Counted from the first letter of the stretch, positions 1 to 7,692 are shown. The stretch: 16,882 bases of DNA from JADHLJ01 sp038118725 (GCA_038118725.1 JAYOIK010000092.1:1-16882); one strand, 5' to 3'. Notes: generated by a model not told the origin, from the letters alone. Program-made: numbers and translations.

Positions 1-954
1 AAGAAAAACGCCAATGATAAAAAGCTGGTAACCGCGAATGACGTTAAATGCTGGGACTGCGCCAGTCACCCGACGGAGCGGGTCGAGGAGATGTTCGTCA
101 ATCTGATCCAGCGCCAGCGGATCGCGCGCGGCCAGACCCCGGCCCTGCGCACGGTGTTCCTGAAGCAACATGGCGTCGCCCATGGTTGGTTCGAGCCTCG
201 CAAGAATCTGAAGAAGGAATACAAGGTCGGCACTTTCGCCCATGGCATCCTGCCGTGCTGGGTCCGGTTCTCGAGCGATACACAGCCGTCTTCGCCGGAT
301 CTGCATTCGACGCTCGGGATCGGAATCAAGGTCTTCGGCGTGCCGGGCCCGAAACTATTCGGCGAGGGGGATACCGCCGATTTCATCATGCAGAACCATG
401 ACGTGTTCTTCGTGAACAACGCCGAGGATTTTTGCGAGTTCACCACCGTCGGGGTCGTTGACGGCAATTATCCCGGATATCTGGATCGCCATCCCGAGAC
501 CAAGCGTATCCTGAACGAGATGGAAAAGGCCGAGGCGAGCTGTCTGACCGCCGAGTACTGGGCGATCCTGCCCTTTGCCTTCGGCAAGGACCGCTTCGTC
601 AAGTACAAGCTGGAACCGGTCGACCAGCCCATCGGCGAGCCGTTCAACGAGAATGATTATCTCGCGGTCGATTTGGCGAGCCGTTTGCGGCGCGGGCCGA
701 CGCGGTTCCGCTTCCTGATCCAGCCGCGCGGCAATGCGCGAAGGGATCCGCTGGACAAGGCCATGGTTCGTTGGAGCGGCGAGTGGGAGCATATCGCCGA
801 TTTGGTCCTCAACCAGCAGGATATTCAGGCCCGGGGCCAGGGCGACTATGGCGAGAACTTGTCCTTTAACATCTGGCGCACTCCGCCGGAGCAGGAGCCC
901 CAGGGTTCCATCGCCGCCATGCGCAAGGTGGTCTGCAGCGGCAGCGCCGATTAG
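1..954 (+). CDS. Catalase-like haem domain protein, 5' partial (N-terminal part of a catalase-LodA fusion)
   Basis: The frame is open from base 1, so the true start lies left of the window; the first ATG at 91 is internal. Family marks in order, numbering codons from base 1: a likely distal histidine in a G-V-A-H-G-W-F block (His61), an R-F-S-S segment, a G-I-G-I-K-V-F-G block, and D-F-I-M-Q-N with V-F-F-V, which corresponds to the catalase N-x-P-V-F-F region. This matches small catalase-like proteins that act on H2O2 or organic peroxides. Near the C-terminus the family's R-x-x-x-Y haem-ligand motif reads R-K-V-V-C, so a cysteine (codon 934-936) sits where tyrosine is expected. The frame stops at TAG 952-954, but helix-like sequence of the same domain (R-R-L-A-N-G) continues in frame after it. 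The family is clear; the activity is uncertain because of the ligand change and the stop. It may act with the downstream oxidase, which would produce H2O2. Confidence 0.8.
   Translation, partial: KKNANDKKLVTANDVKCWDCASHPTERVEEMFVNLIQRQRIARGQTPALRTVFLKQHGVAHGWFEPRKNLKKEYKVGTFAHGILPCWVRFSSDTQPSSPDLHSTLGIGIKVFGVPGPKLFGEGDTADFIMQNHDVFFVNNAEDFCEFTTVGVVDGNYPGYLDRHPETKRILNEMEKAEASCLTAEYWAILPFAFGKDRFVKYKLEPVDQPIGEPFNENDYLAVDLASRLRRGPTRFRFLIQPRGNARRDPLDKAMVRWSGEWEHIADLVLNQQDIQARGQGDYGENLSFNIWRTPPEQEPQGSIAAMRKVVCSGSAD
952..954 (+). other. In-frame amber codon separating catalase-like and LodA-like domains
   Basis: TAG lies in the same frame as both the upstream catalase-like ORF and the downstream oxidase ORF. 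The codons after it still read as the end of the catalase-like domain, then a proline-rich linker, then the LodA N-terminus. A single change from TTG (Leu) would create it. It could be a real nonsense mutation, a suppressed or read-through codon, or a base error. Confidence 0.75.
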
Positions 955-2997
955 CGTCGTCTGGCCAATGGCGTCACACTGACGGAGCCGGAGCAGCCGG
1001 CGCCCGCGCCCGGTGATCAACCCAAGCCGATCGTCGATGATTGCATCGTCAAGGCGGCGATCTATCCGCCGATCGGCATCTGCCGGGTCGGCAATAGCCC
1101 GGACGAGTTCTATATCGGTCCGGAGGTCGATTATCCCGAACCTCTGCCCGCCGGCGCCTATCGTGACAAGAAGGGACGGCTCAAGCGCGAGGCCGCGCGT
1201 TTCCGGGTCTATGGGCTGAACGCGCTCGGCCAGGCGGTGCGGGAGCTGACGCCGGACCGGTCGACGAAGATCGAATGGGCGGTCACCCTCGAGAACCAGA
1301 AATCCTCCTGGTATCAGTTCCAGCTCGCCCTTGATATTCCCGAGGCGGCATCGGCGCCGCCATCCCTATTGCGCAACAATACGGTCGGGGACCGTGCCAG
1401 CCTTAACATCACGCCGGGCGAGCGTAAGATCGACGGCAAGAAGAAGCACGGCAAGAAATATCAGTTCGACGACGGCGAGTTCATCGGCAAGAAGGTCTAT
1501 CTAGGAGAACTTCGAACCGACGATGAAGGCCGCTTGATTGTGCTTGGTGGGTACGGCCATTCCGCTTCCCATGACGGCGGTCCGGCGGTGACTTTCGCCA
1601 ATAACACCGGCTGGCATGACGATACCTCGGACGGTCCGGTAGCGGCGAAGGTGACGCTGGACGGCGTGGAACTGAACGTAGCGCCGGCATGGGTGGTCTG
1701 CGCGCCGCCGAATTACGGACCTCAGCAGAAATCGGTCCGGACCATGTGGGATTTGATGCGAGACGTGGCCGTGGACGCGGGCATGCTTGCGCATCCTGTC
1801 CGCCCGTCGTTTCAGAAGGAAATTCGCTCGATCTTCGAGCGGATGACCGATCTGCAATGGGTCAATCAAGGGTTCTACGCCGGGTTCGGCTACAAAAGTC
1901 CGTTCGAGTTCTCGACCGAGGAATGGCTGACGCGCTTGAACGATCCGAGCCCCGCGAATGTCGAGATGCGCCGGGTATTGGCGAACAATTTCCGGCACTT
2001 CGACGTGGATTCGACCTCTCCGGTGCCGTGGCCCTGGGTCTATGGCGACGCGATGAATGTTCCGCCGGCCGATACGCCGCGGCAATACACACAGCTTTTC
2101 AAAATTCAACGTTGGGCGCTTGATCAATGGGTGCTGGGCAATTTCGACGCCGACTATGATCCCAAGGCCAAGTCGCCGAAGCGGATCGAGGATCTGCCCG
2201 TCGCCGAACAGCCTGACATGCTGACCAAGGCGGCCATGGAATTCTGCTTGGCCGACGCCTTTTATCCGGGGTGCGAGATGACCTGGCCGATGCGCCAGAA
2301 GGGCATGTATATGTCCGCCTTCCGGCTCAAGCATCGCAAGCGGGACAACCCGGAGGTCTCCTTCGGCGCGCAACTCGGCGATGCCTGGACACTGCCCGAC
2401 GGACCGATCAACGGCGGACAGAGCCTGGGCTCCATCACGCGCTGGATGGCCGTGCCTTGGCAGACCGACACGTCATCCTGCCGCTCCGGTTATGACCCGA
2501 GCTACGATCCCTATATCCCGACCTTCTGGCCGGCGCGGGTGCCGAACGAGGTGATGAGCGAGGAAGCCTATAAGATCGTCATGAACACCAAGCTGCCACT
2601 CGGCGAACGTCTCCAGGCCTTCGCCAACTGGGCGAACTGGCTGGAGCCGCTCGGGCTGGACAAGGGCTATACCCATCAGATCAATCACATGATCCATCAC
2701 TTCGACCAGATGGGCGTGGTCGAGGTCCGTCCGGGCCCCAGGAACGATCCGAACTTCCCGGCGGTGATGCAGGTCTCGGACCAGCGTCAGCCCGAGGATT
2801 GGAAGACCGCCAATGTCGAGACGGCGCCCGAGCCGGGCGATCCGATCCGGGTTCTGGAACGCCTCGCGGCGCGGATCACGGCTCGCCTCGATGGTGAGGC
2901 CGAGGAGGATCAGGGCGGCGTTGAAGTGGTATCTCTCGCCTCGATCGAGAAGGTTCGCCGCTTCACGATGGGGCTCTCGCGCTATCGCGACGGCTGA
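955..2997 (+). CDS. LodA/GoxA-family CTQ-dependent amino-acid oxidase
   Basis: LodA (L-lysine epsilon-oxidase) and GoxA (glycine oxidase) deaminate amino acids with O2, releasing H2O2 and ammonia, through a cysteine tryptophylquinone cofactor made from their own side chains. Here the family N-terminus (I-Y-P-P-I-G-I-C-R-V-G-N-S) is encoded near 1060-1110, so the first standard start, GTG 1237, is too late. Between 955 and 1236 the frame has only CTG codons, which is why I annotate from the codon after the amber stop. About 680 codons are present, close to LodA's length. W-Q-T-D-x-x-x-C near 2458-2481 keeps the Asp-to-Cys +4 spacing seen in LodA (Asp512/Cys516). The likely partner Trp is in F-W-P-A-R-V-P (codon 2527-2529), only 16 residues after the Cys. 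A C-E-M-T-W-P-M-R motif is also present. The substrate cannot be assigned. A lodB-like gene follows 60 nt downstream, as expected for CTQ maturation. Confidence 0.85.
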   Translation, partial: RRLANGVTLTEPEQPAPAPGDQPKPIVDDCIVKAAIYPPIGICRVGNSPDEFYIGPEVDYPEPLPAGAYRDKKGRLKREAARFRVYGLNALGQAVRELTPDRSTKIEWAVTLENQKSSWYQFQLALDIPEAASAPPSLLRNNTVGDRASLNITPGERKIDGKKKHGKKYQFDDGEFIGKKVYLGELRTDDEGRLIVLGGYGHSASHDGGPAVTFANNTGWHDDTSDGPVAAKVTLDGVELNVAPAWVVCAPPNYGPQQKSVRTMWDLMRDVAVDAGMLAHPVRPSFQKEIRSIFERMTDLQWVNQGFYAGFGYKSPFEFSTEEWLTRLNDPSPANVEMRRVLANNFRHFDVDSTSPVPWPWVYGDAMNVPPADTPRQYTQLFKIQRWALDQWVLGNFDADYDPKAKSPKRIEDLPVAEQPDMLTKAAMEFCLADAFYPGCEMTWPMRQKGMYMSAFRLKHRKRDNPEVSFGAQLGDAWTLPDGPINGGQSLGSITRWMAVPWQTDTSSCRSGYDPSYDPYIPTFWPARVPNEVMSEEAYKIVMNTKLPLGERLQAFANWANWLEPLGLDKGYTHQINHMIHHFDQMGVVEVRPGPRNDPNFPAVMQVSDQRQPEDWKTANVETAPEPGDPIRVLERLAARITARLDGEAEEDQGGVEVVSLASIEKVRRFTMGLSRYRDG

Positions 2998-3057
2998 GGC
3001 GGCTGAGATGGATTCGAGACGGCGCGGCGTTTTGCGCCCGCTCGGAGAAACCATGTC

Positions 3058-4161
3058 TTGAAACCGGCGTCGTATTTCGACATCGCGGTGATCGGCGCCG
3101 GGCCGGCGGGGGCCGCCTTCGCGCAGACCTTGGCTCCAAGACACCGGGTGCTGTTGATTGATCGCCGGGAGACGCCCGAGCGACGGATCGGTGAGTCGCT
3201 GATCCCCGCCGCGCGCCGGTTGCTGCGGGACATGGCGATCCTCGACGCGCATGAGATGATCGGACACCCAGCCTATCTCGGGAACATCTCCCATTGGGGC
3301 GGCGGGCCGGCCCAGAGCACCGACTTCCTACGCGACCCGGACGGGCCGGGCTGGCATCTGGACTGGGCCGCCTTCGAGAGTTTCCTGCGAACGGCGGCGG
3401 CGCGACGAGGCGCCACGATCATCGCTCCGGCGCGCCTTGTTGGTTTGGAGCGTGTCGGCGACACCTGGGAATTGGTGCTGTCCAACAAGGCCGAGGAGAT
3501 CCGGGCCAGGGCGCGCCTGGCGGTCGACGCGTCCGGGCGCGCCGCGACCTTGGCCAAACGCCTGGGTGTGGCGCGGGATAACATCGACCGGCTTTCGGCG
3601 CATTGGGTGGCGGGCCCCATGGATCGGCTCGATACTGGCGCGCCTGGTTTCAGCATCGTGGAAAGCGAGCCCGAGGGGTGGTGGTATTCCGCGCCCTTGG
3701 CGGACGGCAACCGGGTGCTGGCGTTCCATGGCGATCCCGACATGGCGCCGGACGAGATCCGCGAACCCGGGCGGTTCATGGACCGCGCACTGGATCTACC
3801 GGCGATGGGTACCTTGCTTCGCGACGCCGCGTTCAAGACGACCGGCCCGGTAACGGTAACGGCGGCCAATTCGGGGCGGCTTTCGCGATTGGCCGGGGAG
3901 GGATGGCTGGCCATCGGTGACGCGGCGTTGAGCTTTGACCCGATCGCCTCCCGGGGAATCTTCAACGCTCTCTGCACCGCTTGGAGCGGGGCCATGGCGT
4001 GTCACGACATCCTCACCGGAGAGCGTGACGGCTTCGCGGACTATGCCGCCGATCTGGCGACTGTTTGGACTCTCTACCAGAGGCATCTTCAGGTCGTGTA
4101 CGGCTCGGAGCGCCGCTGGACGGCGTCACCGTTCTGGCAAAGGCGGTTACCCAGGAATTGA
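3058..4161 (+). CDS. LodB-like FAD-dependent oxidoreductase (CTQ maturation flavoprotein)
   Basis: LodB-type flavoproteins are needed to modify the Trp/Cys pair of the adjacent LodA-type oxidase. The 367-residue product has an N-terminal Rossmann motif G-A-G-P-A-G (residues 13-18), an acidic ribose-binding stretch near 35, R-R-I-G-E-S-L-I-P (42-50) typical of halogenase/LodB-like flavoproteins, and a second FAD motif G-D-A-x-x-x-F-D-P (287-295). The length is normal for LodB. The start is unusual: the only usable start in frame before the dinucleotide-binding fold is TTG 3058. A better-placed ATG (3053) behind GGAG (3044-3047) is in another frame and reads Met-Ser-stop, with its TGA overlapping the TTG. 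Either TTG is used, or one base is missing between 3053 and 3060. It lies 60 nt after the oxidase on the same strand, presumably in the same operon. Confidence 0.85.
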   Translation: MKPASYFDIAVIGAGPAGAAFAQTLAPRHRVLLIDRRETPERRIGESLIPAARRLLRDMAILDAHEMIGHPAYLGNISHWGGGPAQSTDFLRDPDGPGWHLDWAAFESFLRTAAARRGATIIAPARLVGLERVGDTWELVLSNKAEEIRARARLAVDASGRAATLAKRLGVARDNIDRLSAHWVAGPMDRLDTGAPGFSIVESEPEGWWYSAPLADGNRVLAFHGDPDMAPDEIREPGRFMDRALDLPAMGTLLRDAAFKTTGPVTVTAANSGRLSRLAGEGWLAIGDAALSFDPIASRGIFNALCTAWSGAMACHDILTGERDGFADYAADLATVWTLYQRHLQVVYGSERRWTASPFWQRRLPRN

Positions 4162-4251
4162 TACAGAGCCTCTCCGCGTCCGCCAGATCCCGGCAATCTC
4201 CTGGGATTCGATGAGTGGATCGCCGCCCAATGGATCGCGACCCGATCGGGG

Positions 4252-5283
4252 CTAGAGGGTAGGCTTGACGTCGATCTTACGTAGTTCCGGAAGCAGTTCG
4301 TCCGACATCAGCTTCATGCTGTCGAGGCTGAGTTGGCCCGGCATGCCGACCCAGTGGGAGCGGATCACCAGATGGTTCATACCGAACTCCTCCCAATAAG
4401 GGCGCAGTTCCTCGTAGCATTCCTCCGGCGAGCCGATGATGAAGCGGCCCTTGACCAGATCCTCGAAATCCTGATCGAAGCTCTCGTTCTCCGGCATCAC
4501 CTTGTCCTGACCCCAGGTGGCGTAGTCCTTGTATTTGCCGAGCAGATAGGGACCGGCGAGTTCCATGGCGGTCTTGCGGTCCTTGGCGCAGAAGATCTCC
4601 TTGAAGACCGGAAGTTCCGCCGGGGCCGGCTTGCCGGCGGCCCGCAGCGCGTCCTTGTAGATGCCCATGTGACGGCGGATGGTATCCAGCTGGGAATGCG
4701 GATTGACGAACCAGGCGTCGCTCATCCGCCCGGCGCGTTCGATCGCCCGGTCGTTATTGGCGGCGATCCAGATCGGCGGGCGCGGTTTCTGGATCGGACG
4801 GATGTTCATATGCACGTCGTTCAGCACGCAGGTCTCGCTCTCGTGGCTGACCCGGTCCTCGGTCCAGAGCCGCTCAACCAGGGTGAGATATTCCTCGAAC
4901 CGCGCCACCCGCTTGCCCTTGGGCACCGCGAAGGCATCGAATTCGGTGTCGCGATAACCGAGGCCGACGCCGAAGATCACCTTGCCCTTGGACAGCACGT
5001 CGAGGCTGGCCACGGTCTCGGCGGTGTAGACCGGGTTGTGCAGGTTTAGCAGCAGGATGCCGAGGGTGATGTTCATGTCCCCTGCCTCGGGGATTAGGCG
5101 GGCCAGGAAGGGCACCAGCTGAAGCTGCTGGTTATTGCCTTCGTTCAAATAGTGCTGGCCCGAGACCACGTTGTCCCAGCCATTGTCGCGCATCAGATGA
5201 ACCATGGCGATCTGCTCGTCCATGGCGGCGATCATGTCGGTGTCGAGAAACTGCTGATTGGTGAGAAACGCGCCGATCTTCAT
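4252..5283 (-). CDS. Luciferase-like monooxygenase (LLM) family flavin or F420-dependent oxidoreductase
   Basis: The 343-residue protein has the bacterial-luciferase-like TIM-barrel pattern. It starts M-K-I-G-A-F-L, then has H-Y-L-N-E-G near residue 45 and a central L-D-V-L-S-K-G-K segment followed by G-V-G-L-G-Y-R, the usual phosphate/flavin-binding stretch. P-P-I-W-I-A-A-N-N and D-A-W-F-V-N-P follow in the second half. Members oxidise diverse substrates with reduced FMN or F420; sequence alone does not give the substrate. The ATG at 5283 is chosen because homology begins exactly there; a longer TTG-started reading to 5364 adds 27 residues of non-conserved sequence over the divergent promoter region. 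Shine-Dalgarno support at 5283 is weak. It is convergent with the lodB-like gene (90-nt gap) and divergent from the ACR3 gene. Confidence 0.85.
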   Translation of the reverse strand: MKIGAFLTNQQFLDTDMIAAMDEQIAMVHLMRDNGWDNVVSGQHYLNEGNNQQLQLVPFLARLIPEAGDMNITLGILLLNLHNPVYTAETVASLDVLSKGKVIFGVGLGYRDTEFDAFAVPKGKRVARFEEYLTLVERLWTEDRVSHESETCVLNDVHMNIRPIQKPRPPIWIAANNDRAIERAGRMSDAWFVNPHSQLDTIRRHMGIYKDALRAAGKPAPAELPVFKEIFCAKDRKTAMELAGPYLLGKYKDYATWGQDKVMPENESFDQDFEDLVKGRFIIGSPEECYEELRPYWEEFGMNHLVIRSHWVGMPGQLSLDSMKLMSDELLPELRKIDVKPTL

Positions 5284-5331
5284 GAAAACATCACTTTCGT
5301 ATTGCGCCCGGTCATGGCTATTCGGTTGGGA

Positions 5332-5343
5332 GCCATTAATGGC
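5332..5343. promoter_or_regulatory. Perfect 12-bp palindrome in the divergent LLM / ACR3 gap (candidate operator)
   Basis: GCCATTAATGGC reads the same on both strands and is AT-richer than its surroundings. It sits 37 nt upstream of the candidate ACR3 promoter -35 box and about 50 nt upstream of the LLM start codon. A dimeric repressor or activator acting on either or both genes is possible. No regulator gene is adjacent in the window, so the role is conjecture. Confidence 0.3.
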
Positions 5344-5379
5344 ATGGCGTTCGGCGCCGCTCAATACGGCTGACCGGAC

Positions 5380-5408
5380 TTGTCGACGGGGGTGGCGCTG
5401 GCTATACG
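5380..5408 (+). promoter_or_regulatory. Candidate sigma-70 type promoter for the ACR3 / racemase unit
   Basis: TTGTCG at 5380-5385 and TATACG at 5403-5408 are separated by exactly 17 nt, a good match to -35/-10 consensus. Transcription would begin near 5415, leaving a short leader with AGGAG (5438-5442) before the ATG at 5449. This argues against the longer GTG-type reading that would begin at 5380 itself. Confidence 0.45.
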
Positions 5409-5448
5409 AAACGCTCGCCGCCGCGCCGTGATTCTACAGGAGATCTCC

Positions 5449-6477
5449 ATGTCCGCGTTCGAAAGATATCTTACCGTCTGGGTAGGTCTTTGCATTATCG
5501 CGGGCATCGCGCTCGGCCAGATGCTGCCGGGCGTGTTCGAGATCCTCGCGGGGCTGGAATACGCCAGCGTCAATCTGGTTGTCGCGGCGCTGATCTGGGC
5601 GATGGTCTATCCGATGATGATCGTGGTCGATTTCGCCAGCCTGCATCGCATCAAGGATCAGCCCAAGGGCCTGGTGATCACCATCATCGTCAACTGGCTG
5701 GTCAAGCCCTTCACCATGGCGTTTTTGGGCGTCTGGTTCTTTCAAGGCATCTTCGCGGATCTCATCCCGCCCGCCGACGCCGAGGGCTATATCGCCGGCC
5801 TGATCCTGCTGGGCGCGGCGCCGTGTACGGCGATGGTCTTCGTCTGGTCGCAGCTGACCAAGGGCGACGCCAATTACACCCTGATCCAGGTCAGCGTGAA
5901 TGACGTGATCATGGTCTTCGCCTTCGCTCCGATCGTCGCGCTACTGCTTGGGGTTACCGAGATCCCGGTGCCGTGGGAGACCCTGCTGCTCTCGGTGCTG
6001 CTCTATGTCGTGGTGCCCCTGATCGCCGGAATTCTGACCCGCAAGCGCCTGATGGCGGCGGGCGGCGAGACCGAGGTCGACGCCTTCACCGCCAGGGTCA
6101 AGCCGGCCTCCATGGTGGCGCTGCTGGCCACGGTCGTGCTGCTCTTCGGCTTCCAGGGCGGCGTGATCCTGGCCCAGCCGCTGCTGATCGTGCTGATCGC
6201 GGTTCCGTTGCTGATCCAGTCCTACGGCATCTTCGCGGTGGCCTATATCGCCGCCTGGGCCTGGCGGGTCCCGCATCGCATCGCCGCGCCCTGCGCGATG
6301 ATCGGCACGTCCAACTTCTTCGAGCTCGCGGTCGCCGTCGCGATCAGTCTCTTCGGCCTCAATTCCGGGGCCGCGCTGGCCACCGTCGTCGGGGTTCTGG
6401 TCGAGGTCCCGGTCATGCTCTCCCTGGTCGCCTTCGCCAACCGCACCCGCGGCTGGATCGACGCCCGGGCGGGGTAG
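5449..6477 (+). CDS. ACR3-family arsenite/anion efflux permease
   Basis: The product is a 342-residue, strongly hydrophobic inner-membrane protein with about ten predicted membrane spans. ACR3 permeases export arsenite (some antimonite) using the proton gradient. The hallmark cysteine lies in G-A-A-P-C-T-A-M-V-F-V-W-S (Cys126), and the conserved late acidic motif reads N-F-F-E-L-A-V-A (Glu292); both are typical of functional ACR3 rather than of bile-acid symporters. The ATG at 5449 is chosen for its AGGAG Shine-Dalgarno 6 nt upstream and because a longer reading would overlap the promoter. No arsR, arsC or arsH is seen on either side, which is unusual for an ars gene. The racemase-family gene starts 11 nt after its stop, suggesting co-transcription. 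Confidence 0.9.
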   Translation: MSAFERYLTVWVGLCIIAGIALGQMLPGVFEILAGLEYASVNLVVAALIWAMVYPMMIVVDFASLHRIKDQPKGLVITIIVNWLVKPFTMAFLGVWFFQGIFADLIPPADAEGYIAGLILLGAAPCTAMVFVWSQLTKGDANYTLIQVSVNDVIMVFAFAPIVALLLGVTEIPVPWETLLLSVLLYVVVPLIAGILTRKRLMAAGGETEVDAFTARVKPASMVALLATVVLLFGFQGGVILAQPLLIVLIAVPLLIQSYGIFAVAYIAAWAWRVPHRIAAPCAMIGTSNFFELAVAVAISLFGLNSGAALATVVGVLVEVPVMLSLVAFANRTRGWIDARAG

Positions 6478-6488
6478 GGCACAACCCC

Positions 6489-7517
6489 ATGCATTGGTCA
6501 CGAACGCTTCAGCTTGTCGATGTGCATTGCGAGGGTGAGATCGGGCGGGTGATCACCTCGGGGGTGCTGAATATTCCCGGCGAGACGATGGCCGACAAGC
6601 TGGCGCATATCAACTCGGTGGATGATACCCTGCGGCGCGCCCTGGTGCTGGAGCCGCGCGGCGGGCCGACCACGGCGGTGGTGCTGCTGACCCCTCCGAC
6701 CAGGCCCGAGGCGGATGCGGGATTCATTCTGTTTCTCGCCGACAAGGCCTATCCGATGTCCGGGTCCAATATGATGTGCGCCGCGACGGCGCTGATCGAA
6801 ACCGGGGCGATCCAGATGGTTGAGCCCGAAACCCGAGTGGTCTTCGACAGCGCCCTCGGGTTGGTCACCGTGATCGCGGATTGCGCGGGGGGGCGCATCG
6901 AACGCCTGCGGATCGCCATGCCGCCTGCCTTTGTCGACCGTCAAGACGCGGTCGTTCATTCCAGCGAGCATGGCGCGGTGCGCTATGATCTCTGCTTCGG
7001 TGGGATGTATTTCGCGATCATCGACGTGGCGGAGGTCGGCTTGGAGATCGTCCCGGAAAACGCCGGCATTCTGGCGAGAACTGGCGTCGCCCTGCGAAAC
7101 CAGATCGCCGATGAAATCTCGGTCCAGCATCCCGAGATGGTCGATTTCAACGCCTTGACCCATGTGATGTTCATCTCGGAGGCCGAGGACGGCGCTGTGC
7201 TTACCTGCACCACCAAGCGGCCGGGCCGGGTCGACCGTTCCGCCTGCGGCACCGGAAGCGCCGCCTTGGCCGCGCTCCGGGTCGCGCGCGGGGAGAACCG
7301 GGTGGGCGATGTGCTGCTTACCCGTTCGATCATCGGCGGCGCGTTCCGGACCGAGATCACCGGCGCCGGCCGAGTCGGCGGTTTCGACGCGGTCGATACC
7401 ACGCTGTCCGGACGCTGCTGGATCTACGGCATCAGCCAGATCGGCATCGACCCCACCGACCCGTTCCGCGAGGGCTTCTCCTTGCCGGACACCTGGGGCG
7501 GGGTCATTGGGGGGTAG
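6489..7517 (+). CDS. Proline racemase / hydroxyproline epimerase-dehydratase family protein
   Basis: The 342-residue protein starts with the family's conserved block (Q-L-V-D-V-H-C-E-G-E-I-G-R-V). Family enzymes racemise proline, epimerise 4-hydroxyproline or dehydrate trans-3-hydroxyproline using two residues on opposite faces of the substrate. Here the first position is serine (P-M-S-G-S-N, Ser91) and the second is cysteine (R-S-A-C-G-T-G, Cys253), about 160 residues apart as expected. The Ser/Cys pair is not the classical Cys/Cys of proline racemase, so a hydroxyproline-related activity is more likely, but the substrate is open. The open frame extends far upstream as an antisense-like shadow inside the permease gene; the ATG at 6489 is chosen because homology starts there and a GTAGGG stretch precedes it. 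It lies 11 nt after the ACR3 gene. Confidence 0.85.
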   Translation: MHWSRTLQLVDVHCEGEIGRVITSGVLNIPGETMADKLAHINSVDDTLRRALVLEPRGGPTTAVVLLTPPTRPEADAGFILFLADKAYPMSGSNMMCAATALIETGAIQMVEPETRVVFDSALGLVTVIADCAGGRIERLRIAMPPAFVDRQDAVVHSSEHGAVRYDLCFGGMYFAIIDVAEVGLEIVPENAGILARTGVALRNQIADEISVQHPEMVDFNALTHVMFISEAEDGAVLTCTTKRPGRVDRSACGTGSAALAALRVARGENRVGDVLLTRSIIGGAFRTEITGAGRVGGFDAVDTTLSGRCWIYGISQIGIDPTDPFREGFSLPDTWGGVIGG

Positions 7518-7692
7518 GCGATGTTGGCCGAAAGGCGCGCGGTTCCCGACTTTTGAAGGTCCCCGTCCGCGTGAGGGTGACGGGTACATGAAGCCGCGCA
7601 TGGTTCCGAATTTGTCCCGGACGGCAGCGGTCTTGCGCCAGGACAACGTTAAAACAAAAAGCGGCGGATGCAGGGCGTGTACTCCATCACCG

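Noticed and set aside
1237..2997. GTG 1237 as the true start of the LodA-like protein
   Set aside because: It would delete the conserved LodA N-terminal block encoded at about 1060-1110 in the same frame, so it is only the first standard start codon, not the natural one.
4241..4250. CCCGATCGGG palindrome just after the lodB and LLM genes
   Set aside because: Ten-base GC-rich palindromes are expected by chance in this composition, and it has no loop or T-run.
5973..6488. Upstream extension of the racemase frame inside the ACR3 gene
   Set aside because: It is an out-of-frame shadow of the permease, rich in Arg/Gly/Pro; homology starts only at the ATG at 6489.
7562..7584. CCCGTC...GACGGG hairpin in the gap between the racemase gene and hyuB as a terminator
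   Set aside because: It has only a six-base stem with a long loop and no following T-run, so it is too weak to call as a terminator.
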